Shown: positions 16,001 to 23,275 of the stretch, in pieces
Numbering within the stretch: the first letter of the stretch is position 1
Layout: the number at the start of each line of letters is the position of its first letter
Assembly: GCA_016742125.1 (NCBI GenBank)
Contig: JACVCM010000049.1
Location: 1-23,879 of the forward strand
Length of the DNA: 23,879 nt
Reading direction: 5' to 3'
Source of the DNA: Sphingomonadaceae bacterium
GTDB lineage: Bacteria > Pseudomonadota > Alphaproteobacteria > Sphingomonadales > Sphingomonadaceae
Program-made: the position numbers and the translations under genes
Notes under the pieces: model-generated
Seen by the model: the letters and a program-made list of their open reading frames with translations, nothing else
Told to the model about the DNA's origin: nothing
Databases searched by the model: none

Positions 16001-16296
16001 CGCTGGAGCGCTTCGGCCACCGAACGGTCCGGCAGGGCGCCAATATCTTCAGCGGTAATGGCATCGACAAATGTATCAGCGTCACGCTTCACATTTTGCG
16101 CGTTTTCAAGTGATTTCTTGAAGCCGGTGACGATGATGACGTCTTCTTCCGCGATAGCCGCTGCATCTTCCGGCTGGTCAGTGGCTTGCGCAAGGGCAGG
16201 CGAGGTAGCGAACGCACATAGAGCAAGGCTGGAAGCAGTTGTCAGCGCAACAAGGCGCTGCGATCGCGACATTCCTGATGTAGATTTGCGAGCCAA
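13057..16296 (-). CDS. TonB-dependent outer-membrane receptor for glucan oligosaccharides
   Basis: This 1079-residue protein has a signal peptide (residues 1-38, cleavage near LAQA), a TonB box in 'EEDVIIVTG' (about 50-58), a plug domain (about 60-210, with 'ALPDRSVAEALQRVPGV' and 'VEVFKNVTPDMIDGGIAGTVNLVTRKPLD') and a 22-strand barrel ending in the aromatic 'FTFMARFDF'. This size and style is the sphingomonad/caulobacter carbohydrate-receptor type, which works without a SusD partner; none is seen here. It should import beta-glucan oligosaccharides, as inferred from the GH16, GH3 and LacI neighbours. The start is a TTG: GGGGAGG lies five bases before it, while the next ATG (16272) would remove eight residues of the basic signal-peptide front. 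It is the first gene of the operon. Confidence 0.93.
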   Translation of the reverse strand: MARKSTSGMSRSQRLVALTTASSLALCAFATSPALAQATDQPEDAAAIAEEDVIIVTGFKKSLENAQNVKRDADTFVDAITAEDIGALPDRSVAEALQRVPGVNIGRFEKTTDPDRFSVEGTGVIIRGLPFVRSELNGRDIFSATGGTVLSFNDVSPELLGRVEVFKNVTPDMIDGGIAGTVNLVTRKPLDTPGFKVAGTIEGNYGDLAKEWSPGVSGIISNTWETNGGSKFGLQLGYARSELISRTDASQLTDPCYRAATLTTTCLRVRDVGSGGFGNVNFNESNFPPAGTVIVPKGAGVRTTKLERDREAFSAVAQFESGDGRLVATAEFLRSNTSFFTDEFAILALVNNDAGFPVPASGSSWTFDDNNVFQTGTLTQRGGDSGFSPWGGLPTELLRFQRETEAKTEDFSFDAKFEATDRLRFNFELQHIGSELSQDAIIGTMATFSDVRIDNSGNVPKVEFIRPQGAPQGIYGSPEYTYFWFLLDSQARNEGDLNSVRFDAEYDISDEGFFKSARFGTRWAERNRVTRDTNFGNWGTLGAPWTGRDGSWNRPGPSGPLPGARPYGGGGGAYPIDFPNAASFRNPFADGFQRGNAPVPIENGGGFFYGGDDFIGEYLNGTTAAQGAAITRWSFPDRLGEAWEPITDRRNADGTACAPFCTGEISDVTEYTKAGYARVDFGSDFGNGWNLVGNVGVRYVHTTVKSGGVITLPNPDRFDAVLAGGNGDGRVQVSEIQTVCNNTVAGQQRPGFCSLSATRQAEFAAAHTGQVIFDNRDIKFDHWLPSFNAKLDIGGGMLFRFAVSKGISRPDLALFRAGGVVSDNTTDLVSDGTLATGPLFQLFTGNRNIQATQSWSYDLSAEWYFDTVGSITLSAFLKDIKGIVSSGVNIVDYPSANGDIAVEVNGPSNELGGTLKGVEISYQQTYDFLPGLLSGLGSQFTYTYVDAGDFTNPDLAGNRGTFASLQPLQGVSKHTVNATIFYEKGPLALRAAYNWRSDFLITPRDDIFPFSPIWQESTGQLDASIFYSVTDNIKLGVQGVNLLDTVTRTSQVVDFDGTRLTRSAFRNDRRFTFMARFDF

Positions 16297-16350
16297 ATGA
16301 TCCTCCCCTGATTATTTTGCTGCGAGTATTGAGCCCCGCGGTCACATTCA

Positions 16351-16379
16351 TTCATAACTGTAATTGAGAGCGTTCACAA
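16351..16379 (-). promoter_or_regulatory. Candidate promoter of the receptor operon
   Basis: On the minus strand TTGTGA (16379-16374) and TATGAA (16356-16351) stand 17 bases apart, each with four of six consensus bases. The first LacI-type site (16362-16381) covers the -35 box and most of the spacer, so binding there would block polymerase. The TTG start of the receptor is about 55 bases downstream. Confidence 0.45.
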
Positions 16380-16381
16380 GT
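16362..16381. promoter_or_regulatory. LacI-type operator 1 in the receptor/halogenase divergent region
   Basis: AATTGAGAGCGTTCACAAGT agrees with the perfect palindrome at 5960-5979 in 17 of 20 positions and keeps the central CG. It overlaps the candidate receptor promoter. Its centre is 22 bases, close to two helical turns, from operator 2. Confidence 0.7.
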
Positions 16382-16383
16382 AT

Positions 16384-16403
16384 CAAAATGAACGTTCACA
16401 ATT
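16384..16403. promoter_or_regulatory. LacI-type operator 2, weaker half-conserved site
   Basis: The core TGAACGTTCA is a perfect 10-bp palindrome. The right half GTTCACAATT matches operator 5960-5979 in nine of ten bases, while the left half matches in only five of ten. It lies about 50 bases before the halogenase start. Side-by-side placement with operator 1 suggests cooperative binding and joint control of the two divergent genes. Confidence 0.6.
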
Positions 16404-16452
16404 TTGCTTTGACGCGCTACATCGCTACGGACAAAGCGGGAGACGGGACATC

Positions 16453-17958
16453 ATGGCCATTGAGAATATTATCATCGTGGGTGGGGGGACTGCTGGATGG
16501 ATGGCTGCGGCAGCACTGTCGCGCCTCAAAACCGGAGCACAGGTGGGGATAACGGTTATCGAGTCGGAAGAGATCGGCACCGTCGGCGTGGGTGAGGCGA
16601 CGATCCCACCCTTTTTGGATTTCAACCAGCTGCTCGAAGTCGATGAGCGCGAAATGCTCGCCGCCGTGCAGGGCAGCTTCAAACTGGGAATCCAGTTCGT
16701 CAACTGGGGCAAGCTCGGGGACAGCTACATCCACCCCTTTGGCGCCTATGGGTATCAGATCGGGGGAATATCTTTCCATCATGTTTGGCACAAATATCGG
16801 CAAGAGGGGGACAAGCGGCCTATTCAGGTCTTCAACATCGAAACGATGGCCGCCTATTTCGGACGTTTTGCACGCACCGAAGATTATCAGCGCGACGACC
16901 TGCCGCCGATAAACTATGCCTATCACCTCGATGCCGGACGTTACGCACGCTTCCTGCGCCAATATGCCGAAACCAGAGGCGTGGTACGCCGCGAGGGCCG
17001 TGTTATCGACGTTGCGCTCGATGGCGAAACTGGCTTTGTATCGTCGGTCACAATGGACGATGGCGAGAGAATTGAAGGTGATCTTTTCATCGATTGCTCC
17101 GGCTTCCGCGGGCTTCTGATCGAGCAGGCGCTGAAAACCGGGTATGACGACTGGTCGAACTATCTGCCCTGCAATCGGGCCGTCGCCCTGCCCTGTATAC
17201 GCGAGGACGGAAGCGGACCCCTGCCCTACACACGCGCAACCGCGCATTCGGCTGGTTGGCAGTGGCAAGTTCCCTTGCAGCACCGCAACGGGAATGGGCA
17301 TGTCTATTGCAGCGAATATATGTCGGACGACGAGGCGCACGACATTCTTGTCCGGAATATCGCCGGAAAGCCGGGCGCGGACCCCAACTTCCTGCGCTTT
17401 GTAACGGGACGACGGAAGAAGTTCTGGAACAGGAATGTCGTCGCGCTGGGTCTCGCTGCCGGTTTTATGGAACCACTGGAGTCAACCTCGATCCATTTGA
17501 TAAACACCGGTATCAACAAGCTGATCGCACTTCTGTCGCTCGAGGGAATCACCCAAGTGCAGGAAGACACGTTCAACCGGCTAACGGCAAAGGAATATGC
17601 CCGCATCCGCGACTTCCTCATTCTTCACTACAACGCCACTTCGCGCGATGACAGTCCGTTCTGGAACTATTGCCGCAACATGAGCGTGCCGGATAGCCTG
17701 ACCGAAAAGATCAACCTGTTCAGAAACAATGGCCAGATTTTCCGCGAGGATGACGAACTGTTTACCGAAACCAGCTGGGCGGCGGTGATGATGGGCCAGG
17801 GCATTATGATGAATGGACATAACGCCATGGCCAATAGTGTAAAGGAACCGACAACCCGGCAGGAAATCGATGCGATGGAACAATCCATCCGGTTCGTTGT
17901 CGAGCATATGCCCAGTCACGGCGACTATCTGGGCAAATACTGCCCCGCCGCCGGGTAG
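16453..17958 (+). CDS. Flavin-dependent (tryptophan-type) halogenase
   Basis: This 501-residue enzyme has the FAD-binding motif GGGTAGW at 10-16 and 'GVGEATIP' at 45-52. The conserved catalytic lysine is in 'GSFKLGIQF' (Lys77), and the halogenase signature WxWxxP is WQWQVP (Trp269, Trp271). 'MEPLESTSIHL' places the conserved Glu at 343. It belongs to the PrnA/RebH-like superfamily, which uses reduced FAD, oxygen and halide to form a lysine-bound halogenating species. Length is close to that of characterised members. Family members beside TonB receptors in sphingomonads and caulobacters mostly have unknown substrates; one studied relative prefers bromide and free indole. No flavin reductase is encoded in the window. 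It is divergent from the receptor and shares its LacI-type sites, so it is probably induced with the glucan genes. Confidence 0.92.
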   Translation: MAIENIIIVGGGTAGWMAAAALSRLKTGAQVGITVIESEEIGTVGVGEATIPPFLDFNQLLEVDEREMLAAVQGSFKLGIQFVNWGKLGDSYIHPFGAYGYQIGGISFHHVWHKYRQEGDKRPIQVFNIETMAAYFGRFARTEDYQRDDLPPINYAYHLDAGRYARFLRQYAETRGVVRREGRVIDVALDGETGFVSSVTMDDGERIEGDLFIDCSGFRGLLIEQALKTGYDDWSNYLPCNRAVALPCIREDGSGPLPYTRATAHSAGWQWQVPLQHRNGNGHVYCSEYMSDDEAHDILVRNIAGKPGADPNFLRFVTGRRKKFWNRNVVALGLAAGFMEPLESTSIHLINTGINKLIALLSLEGITQVQEDTFNRLTAKEYARIRDFLILHYNATSRDDSPFWNYCRNMSVPDSLTEKINLFRNNGQIFREDDELFTETSWAAVMMGQGIMMNGHNAMANSVKEPTTRQEIDAMEQSIRFVVEHMPSHGDYLGKYCPAAG

Positions 17959-17968
17959 CAGCGGAAAT

Positions 17969-20059
17969 TTACAGCCTGACTTGTGCCTCGAGATGGTGGC
18001 CCGCCAAGCTGCCGCCGACAAGAACCCGGTGCATACCGCGTTCAAGGCGCCATTTGTGGGTCGACGGGTCGCGGTAACGCAAATCGTCGATACAGACGGA
18101 CATGCGGGCGATCACCGTTTCCCCTGGCTGGATTGTAACGCGCGTAAAGGCCTTGAGCGATTTCCGCGCCCGTGGCTGGATAGCGCCGGGAAAACCCACA
18201 TAGGCCTGCACAACTTCGCTTGCCGCGATGCTGCCATCGTTACGGATGGCGACGCTGATATCCAGCCGTCCGTTTATCCGGTGTACATTGAGGGCGCGAT
18301 ACGCGAAGCTCGTATAGCTTAGCCCATGACCGAAAGGATAGCGGGGCTCGATGCCCTCCGCCTCGAATTTGGCGTAGCCATGCCAATAGCCATATTCGAT
18401 GGTCCGCGCATCGCGATCGAAAAAGGGATAATCCGCCGCATCGCGCGCAACCGTAAAGGGCAACTTCCCCGACGGCGCAACCTCTCCGAAGAGTAGCCGG
18501 GCAAGCGCCGTCCCACCCTCCATGCCGCTGTAAAAGGTCTGCAATATCGCTGCCGCTCCGGTGCGCCACTCTTCGACGAGAACGGCCGAGCCTGCCACGA
18601 TCACGACAATTGTCGGTTTACCGCTTGCAATAGCAGCCCCGATCAGCGCGACCTGAACGGCCGGCAGCCGAAGGTCCACGCGATCGCCACCAATCGATTT
18701 GGGGCGTGGTGGCGCTTTCTTGCGAGCCTCGGTCACTTCCGGCGGCAGGTTGGCCTCCGATCCGGCCTGTCCCAGCGCAAGGTCGCCGGGAATAAACTCA
18801 CCCTCCAGTTCGGCCGTATAACCCACGACCACCACCACTGCATCGGCGCACTGGGCGGCGATCGCTGCAGCATCGATATCATCCTCGTCACCGGTTACGA
18901 TCGCGTCACCGCCCAGATATTCGCGTAGCCCCTCAAGCGCGGTAACGACATAAGGCGCGCGAACCCGGCTCGATCCGTTATCCCCTGTATTCTCCATCCC
19001 GGCAAGCCTACCCAACACGGCAAGTTTGCCGACTTCGCCACGCTTGAGAGGCAGTGTGCCATTATTTTCAAGCAGGACAGCCGACTTCTCCGCTGCTTCC
19101 AGCGCAAGTGCTCGATGCGCGTCGCAGGCCACCAACTCCTCCGTATAGGATAGCAGCGGCAGCTCTGCGTTCGAGAAACGCAACTGCGTCTGCAATATCC
19201 TGCGACAGGCATTGTCGATGACTTGCGGCTCGATACTGCCGTTTTGTACCGCTGTGAGCAGCTTGTCGCCCCATTTCAGCGGTTCGGGATTTTCGATGTC
19301 TAGCCCCGCGGCGGCACCATAAGGTGCGTATACGCCCATGATCCAGTCCGAATGCACGAACCCCGCAAAGCCCCATTCGCTGCGCAATATGTCGGTTAAA
19401 AGATGCCGGTTTTGCCCCGCATATTCGCCGTTGACCTTGTTATAGGCGCTCATCACGCTCGCGACGCCCGCGTCGAGGCAGGTCTTGAAATGCGGCAGAT
19501 AGATTTCGTGCAATGTGCGCTCGTCGATGCGAACGTCGACAGTGAACCGCGCATTTTCCATCGAATTAAGGGCAAAATGTTTGACCGTCGCGATGACGCC
19601 GTGGCTCTGAATGCCCAGACCCAGCGCCGTTCCCATCGCGCCCAGATGACAGGGGTCCTCGCCATAGGTTTCCTGTGCCCGCCCCCATGCCGGATGACGC
19701 AACAGATTGATGCACACTGCGCCAGACAGGCTGCACCCCTGCGCTCGTGCTTCTATCCCCATCACCTCGCCGATACGCCTCTCCAGATCGACATCGAAGC
19801 TGGCGCCACGGGCCATCGAGCAGGGAAAACAGGTCGAACTGCCGCGTGCCACACCCCGCGGGCCGTCGGTGAAATATAGCGGCTCGATGTCAAGACGCTC
19901 GATGCCGCTGCCTGCGCGATAGGGTCGCGCGCCCCAGATGCCACCATCTTCCGCATAGGCTTTGAAGAAGCCCTTGCCCGACATCATCCCGACCTTTTCT
20001 TCGATCGTCGCTTCGGAAAGAATGGCGGCTACCTGATTGTTCAATTGTTCGTCATTCAT
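17969..20059 (-). CDS. Cytoplasmic GH3 beta-glucosidase
   Basis: This 696-residue enzyme has no signal peptide, so it is cytoplasmic, unlike the GH3 enzyme at 5999. The barrel (about 15-310) contains 'TDGPRGV', 'VKHFALNSMENAR' and the nucleophile motif GFVHSDW with Asp238. The second GH3 domain has the acid/base region 'YTAELEGEF', then a basic, proline-rich insertion of about 30 residues (EARKKAPPRPKS) before the fold resumes. A fibronectin-III-like domain ('YPFGHGLSYTSF' onward) closes the protein; no PA14 insert is seen. It should hydrolyse imported beta-glucosides such as laminaribiose, gentiobiose or cellobiose. It converges on the halogenase with ten bases between stops. No clear LacI-type site precedes it. 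The ATG at 20059 has only a weak ribosome site (GAGCGAG). Confidence 0.9.
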   Translation of the reverse strand: MNDEQLNNQVAAILSEATIEEKVGMMSGKGFFKAYAEDGGIWGARPYRAGSGIERLDIEPLYFTDGPRGVARGSSTCFPCSMARGASFDVDLERRIGEVMGIEARAQGCSLSGAVCINLLRHPAWGRAQETYGEDPCHLGAMGTALGLGIQSHGVIATVKHFALNSMENARFTVDVRIDERTLHEIYLPHFKTCLDAGVASVMSAYNKVNGEYAGQNRHLLTDILRSEWGFAGFVHSDWIMGVYAPYGAAAGLDIENPEPLKWGDKLLTAVQNGSIEPQVIDNACRRILQTQLRFSNAELPLLSYTEELVACDAHRALALEAAEKSAVLLENNGTLPLKRGEVGKLAVLGRLAGMENTGDNGSSRVRAPYVVTALEGLREYLGGDAIVTGDEDDIDAAAIAAQCADAVVVVVGYTAELEGEFIPGDLALGQAGSEANLPPEVTEARKKAPPRPKSIGGDRVDLRLPAVQVALIGAAIASGKPTIVVIVAGSAVLVEEWRTGAAAILQTFYSGMEGGTALARLLFGEVAPSGKLPFTVARDAADYPFFDRDARTIEYGYWHGYAKFEAEGIEPRYPFGHGLSYTSFAYRALNVHRINGRLDISVAIRNDGSIAASEVVQAYVGFPGAIQPRARKSLKAFTRVTIQPGETVIARMSVCIDDLRYRDPSTHKWRLERGMHRVLVGGSLAGHHLEAQVRL

Positions 20060-20250
20060 GTCCGACTCGCTCTGCGGAATGGGCCCGGAACGTCCGATGT
20101 GCCGATAGGATTAACTGAGAGCAAGATGGTCGATGGCGTGCAACGGGCATGCCATATATATTCACCGGGATGACGACATCACGGAAGGGCGGCAGCCCGA
20201 CCCTTCTTCTCATGGCCTGGGCAAGCCTAGTCATTGGAGTTCGTCGGGGC

Positions 20251-20262
20251 CCTAAACTTAGG
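20251..20262. promoter_or_regulatory. Short palindrome before the aromatic-degradation genes
   Basis: CCTAA-AC-TTAGG is an inverted repeat with 5-base arms lying 24 bases before the DsbA-like start, in the 227-base divergent region between the GH3 and DsbA-like genes. A MarR- or TetR-type operator is possible from position and shape; no such regulator is encoded in the window. Confidence 0.35.
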
Positions 20263-20286
20263 TATCGCGGCATGTAGGGGTCCATG

Positions 20287-20940
20287 ATGCTGATTGATGC
20301 CGTATATGATTTTTTGTGCCCATGGTGCCTGGTCGGCAAACGCCATCTCGACCTCGCAGTGCAGCAGGAGCGTCCCGCAGCATTGGCGATCCGCTGGCAC
20401 CAGTTCATGCTATACCCGCATTTCGACCGTGGCGGACATGATTTTCTGGCGTTTTTCCGGGAGCGTTATGGCGACGAGTTGCGCGTTCCAATGTGGGATA
20501 ATATTCGCGCTGTGGCACGGCCCGTGGGTATCGAATTTGCCTTTGAGGAAATGACCCGCGGTCCGGCCAGCATCGATGGCCACCGTCTGGTGCGCTGGGC
20601 AGAGCAGCAAAGGCCCGGTAGCGCGTCCGCGTTGATCGAAGACATAAGCACGAGCTTTTTTGAACGCGCGCAGATTATCGACATTGATTTTCTGGTCGAT
20701 ACGGCCCGGCGGCACGGCTTCAATGCAGTCGCCGCGCGGCAACATCTGGAAGGCCCTGACGATCTCCAAGAGCCTTTTGCCGAAACCGAGGCCTGGCGGC
20801 ACAAAGGTGTGACATCGATGCCGCATTACATCCTGACATTTCAGGATGGGCATAGCGAAGTGGTCAAACAGACATCGGTCGAGATTTTTTCCGACGCCCT
20901 GCGCCGCGACGGGGCGACTGACCGGCGAGCGGTGCGTTGA
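20287..20940 (+). CDS. DsbA/FrnE-family thioredoxin-fold protein
   Basis: This 217-residue protein has no signal peptide, so it is cytoplasmic. The active-site motif CPWC is at residues 11-14 in 'DFLCPWCLVGKRHL'. The thioredoxin fold carries an inserted helical domain (about 55-165), and the cis-proline loop is 'GVTSMPHYI'. This is the FrnE/2-hydroxychromene-2-carboxylate isomerase-like branch of the DsbA clan. Family members are cytosolic disulfide isomerases or, in aromatic pathways, glutathione-dependent cis-trans isomerases. The second of two adjacent ATGs (20287) is favoured because AGGGG lies six bases before it. The stop overlaps the monooxygenase start as TGATG, which implies translational coupling and a shared pathway. 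Whether it acts as a redox protein or as an isomerase is not settled by the sequence. Confidence 0.85.
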   Translation: MLIDAVYDFLCPWCLVGKRHLDLAVQQERPAALAIRWHQFMLYPHFDRGGHDFLAFFRERYGDELRVPMWDNIRAVARPVGIEFAFEEMTRGPASIDGHRLVRWAEQQRPGSASALIEDISTSFFERAQIIDIDFLVDTARRHGFNAVAARQHLEGPDDLQEPFAETEAWRHKGVTSMPHYILTFQDGHSEVVKQTSVEIFSDALRRDGATDRRAVR

Positions 20941-23270
20941 TGGGGATGCGCATTGCCTGTCTGGGGGGAGGCCCCGCCGGCCTGTACTTCGCCATTGCGA
21001 TGAAACTGCGCAGCCCGGCAGCGGAAATCCACGTATTCGAACGCAACAGGGCAGGCGATACCTTCGGCTGGGGTGTTGTGTTTTCGGACCAGACCCTCGA
21101 AAATCTGGCAGCGACCGATCCGGTAAGTGCGAAGACGATCTCCGATAGCTTTGCGCACTGGGATCATATCGCGGTCACCGTCAATGGCTCGACCATCACC
21201 TCTTCGGGCCATGGCTTTATCGGTATAGGCCGCAAACATCTGTTACAGATATTGCAGGCGCGGGCCGCCGAGCTGGGCGTCGTGCTGCATTTCGAGACCG
21301 AGTGCAGCAGCGATGTCGACGACTATGCCGGGTTCGACCTGGTTATCGCTTGCGACGGCGTCAATAGCCCGGTGAGGACCCGTTACAAGGAGCGGTTCGG
21401 GGTCGATATCGATGTGCGGCGGAACAAGTTCATGTGGCTGGGTACACAGCAATTGTTCGATGCCTTTGCCTTCATTTTCGAACCCACGGAACATGGCTGG
21501 GTTTGGGCGCATGCCTATCGGTTCGACGATAGCACCTCTACCTTCATCGTCGAGTGCAGTCCCGAAACCTGGGCGGGTCTCGGGTTCGAGAATATGGATC
21601 AGGCTGAAGCCATAGCTGCATGCGAAGCGATCTTTGCGGCGCATCTTGGCGGTGAGAAACTCATCTCGAACGCGGCGCATTTGCGCGGGTCGGCCAGCTG
21701 GATAAACTTTCGGCGCATCCTGTGCAATCGCTGGTCGTTCGACAATGTCGTGTTGCTTGGCGACGCGGCCAATACGGCACATTTCCCGATTGGGTCGGGC
21801 ACCAAGCTGGCATTGGAAGACGCAATCAAGCTGGCCGAGGTTCTAGACCGCCCTGGCCTCAACAATCGCGAAATGTTGACGACTGCGCTTGCTGAATATG
21901 AAGAAGAACGTCGCACCGCCGTGCTGCGCATCCAGAACGCGGCCCGCAACTCGACCGAGTGGTTCGAAACAGTGGACCGCTATATCGGCTTTCCGCCTGA
22001 ACAGTTCGCCTATTCACTGCTAACCCGCAGCCAGCGGATCAGCCATGAAAACCTCCGACTGCGCGACAGCGCGTGGCTTCAACAGATGGAACAATGGTTC
22101 TGGCAACATGAAGCGATACGGGCGCATGTGAATGAACAGGCGCCTGCAAACCAGCCGATCTTTGCACCCTTGCGTATTGGACAATTGCGCCTTGCCAACC
22201 GGATCGCGATGGCACCGATGCTAACCTATATGGCCGATGACGAAGGCAAGACGACCGGTTTCCATTTCTCGCACTACACCGCGCGGGCGCTTGGCGGGAC
22301 CGGACTTATCATGTCCGAAATGCTTGCCGTGGCTCCGGAAGGTCGGGCGACGCCAGCCTGCCCGGGTCTTTATGACGACGCGCAGATTGCCGGGTGGCGG
22401 GCTATAAATGACTTTGTCCACGCGCAGAGCAAGTCACTGACTTGCGCGCAGATCGGCCATGCGGGCGCGCGTGGCGCGTGCCGGGTGCCGGTGGATGGGC
22501 GGGGTTATGATGAGCCGATGGTGGAGCCATGGGAGTTGGTTTCAGCCTCAGCCAAGCCGTGGCGCATGGGCGGTGCGACACCACGCGAAGCAACCCTCAG
22601 TGATATCGAGCGGATCGTCGCCGACTTTGCAGCAGCGGCGCGGCGGGCCGATGAGGCTGGGTTTGACATGCTGGAAATCCAGGCCGGGCATGGCTTTTTA
22701 CTGTCGAGTTTCATCACCCCTATCATGAACAAACGCAGCGATGCTTATGGCGGCGATCTTGGGGGGCGCATGAATCTGCCACTGCGGATCCTAAACGCTG
22801 TTCGCGCGGTCTGGCCCGCCGACAAGCCGCTTGCGGTGCGCATTTCGGCAAACGACTGGTCGGGCAGCGAAGGTATCGAACCCGCCGAGGCCGTGGAAAT
22901 TGCAGCAATGTTCAAATCGGCAGGAGCCGACCTGATTGATGTGTCCGCAGGCGAAACCAATCCCGAGGCGCGCCCGGTCTATGGCCGGATGTTCCAAACC
23001 CCCTTTGCCGATCGTATTCGCAATGAAGCCGATATCCCGGTAATTGCTGTCGGCAATATCGAAGACGCCGACCAGGCCAATTCGATATTGCTTGCCGGGC
23101 GCGCGGACATTGTGGGTGTCGGACGACCGCATCTGGTTAACCCGATGCTGACTTTACACGCCGCGGCACGCGCGGGCTATAGGGGCCAGTTCGTGCCGCC
23201 CGCCTATCAGGCTGGGCAGGAGCAGATGCTGCGCGCCGAACGCAAACTTGCCGAAGCCTTGCGGGCCTGA
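20940..23270 (+). CDS. Fused FAD monooxygenase and Old-Yellow-Enzyme-type flavoprotein acting on aryl-CoA
   Basis: This 776-residue fusion has an N-terminal FAD hydroxylase (about 1-385) with GGGPAG at 7-12 and the second FAD motif 'LGDAANTAHFPIGSGTKLALEDA'. A TIM-barrel FMN domain (about 405-765) resembles Old Yellow Enzyme, with 'FAPLRIGQLRLANRIAMAPM' and 'RSDAYGGDLGGRMNLPLRIL'. This is the salicylyl-CoA 5-hydroxylase / 2-aminobenzoyl-CoA monooxygenase-reductase family. The first half would hydroxylate the CoA-bound ring; in the second, the substrate-binding pair usually His-x-x-His is QAGH (Gln581, His584). The ATG at 20940 overlaps the previous stop; a TTG one codon earlier is also in frame. 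A thioesterase follows after five bases. Substrate could be salicylyl-CoA, anthraniloyl-CoA or a relative. Confidence 0.88.
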   Translation: MGMRIACLGGGPAGLYFAIAMKLRSPAAEIHVFERNRAGDTFGWGVVFSDQTLENLAATDPVSAKTISDSFAHWDHIAVTVNGSTITSSGHGFIGIGRKHLLQILQARAAELGVVLHFETECSSDVDDYAGFDLVIACDGVNSPVRTRYKERFGVDIDVRRNKFMWLGTQQLFDAFAFIFEPTEHGWVWAHAYRFDDSTSTFIVECSPETWAGLGFENMDQAEAIAACEAIFAAHLGGEKLISNAAHLRGSASWINFRRILCNRWSFDNVVLLGDAANTAHFPIGSGTKLALEDAIKLAEVLDRPGLNNREMLTTALAEYEEERRTAVLRIQNAARNSTEWFETVDRYIGFPPEQFAYSLLTRSQRISHENLRLRDSAWLQQMEQWFWQHEAIRAHVNEQAPANQPIFAPLRIGQLRLANRIAMAPMLTYMADDEGKTTGFHFSHYTARALGGTGLIMSEMLAVAPEGRATPACPGLYDDAQIAGWRAINDFVHAQSKSLTCAQIGHAGARGACRVPVDGRGYDEPMVEPWELVSASAKPWRMGGATPREATLSDIERIVADFAAAARRADEAGFDMLEIQAGHGFLLSSFITPIMNKRSDAYGGDLGGRMNLPLRILNAVRAVWPADKPLAVRISANDWSGSEGIEPAEAVEIAAMFKSAGADLIDVSAGETNPEARPVYGRMFQTPFADRIRNEADIPVIAVGNIEDADQANSILLAGRADIVGVGRPHLVNPMLTLHAAARAGYRGQFVPPAYQAGQEQMLRAERKLAEALRA

Positions 23271-23275
23271 AGACC

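Noticed and set aside
20086..20096. CGGA-ACG-TCCG dyad before the cytoplasmic GH3 gene as a LacI-type operator
   Set aside because: Only the ACGT-like core resembles the other sites; the arms do not match.
20234..20262. A sigma-70-like promoter (TTGGAG with TAAACT) before the DsbA-like gene
   Set aside because: The two boxes are only 13 bases apart and no better pair with 16-18 spacing was found.
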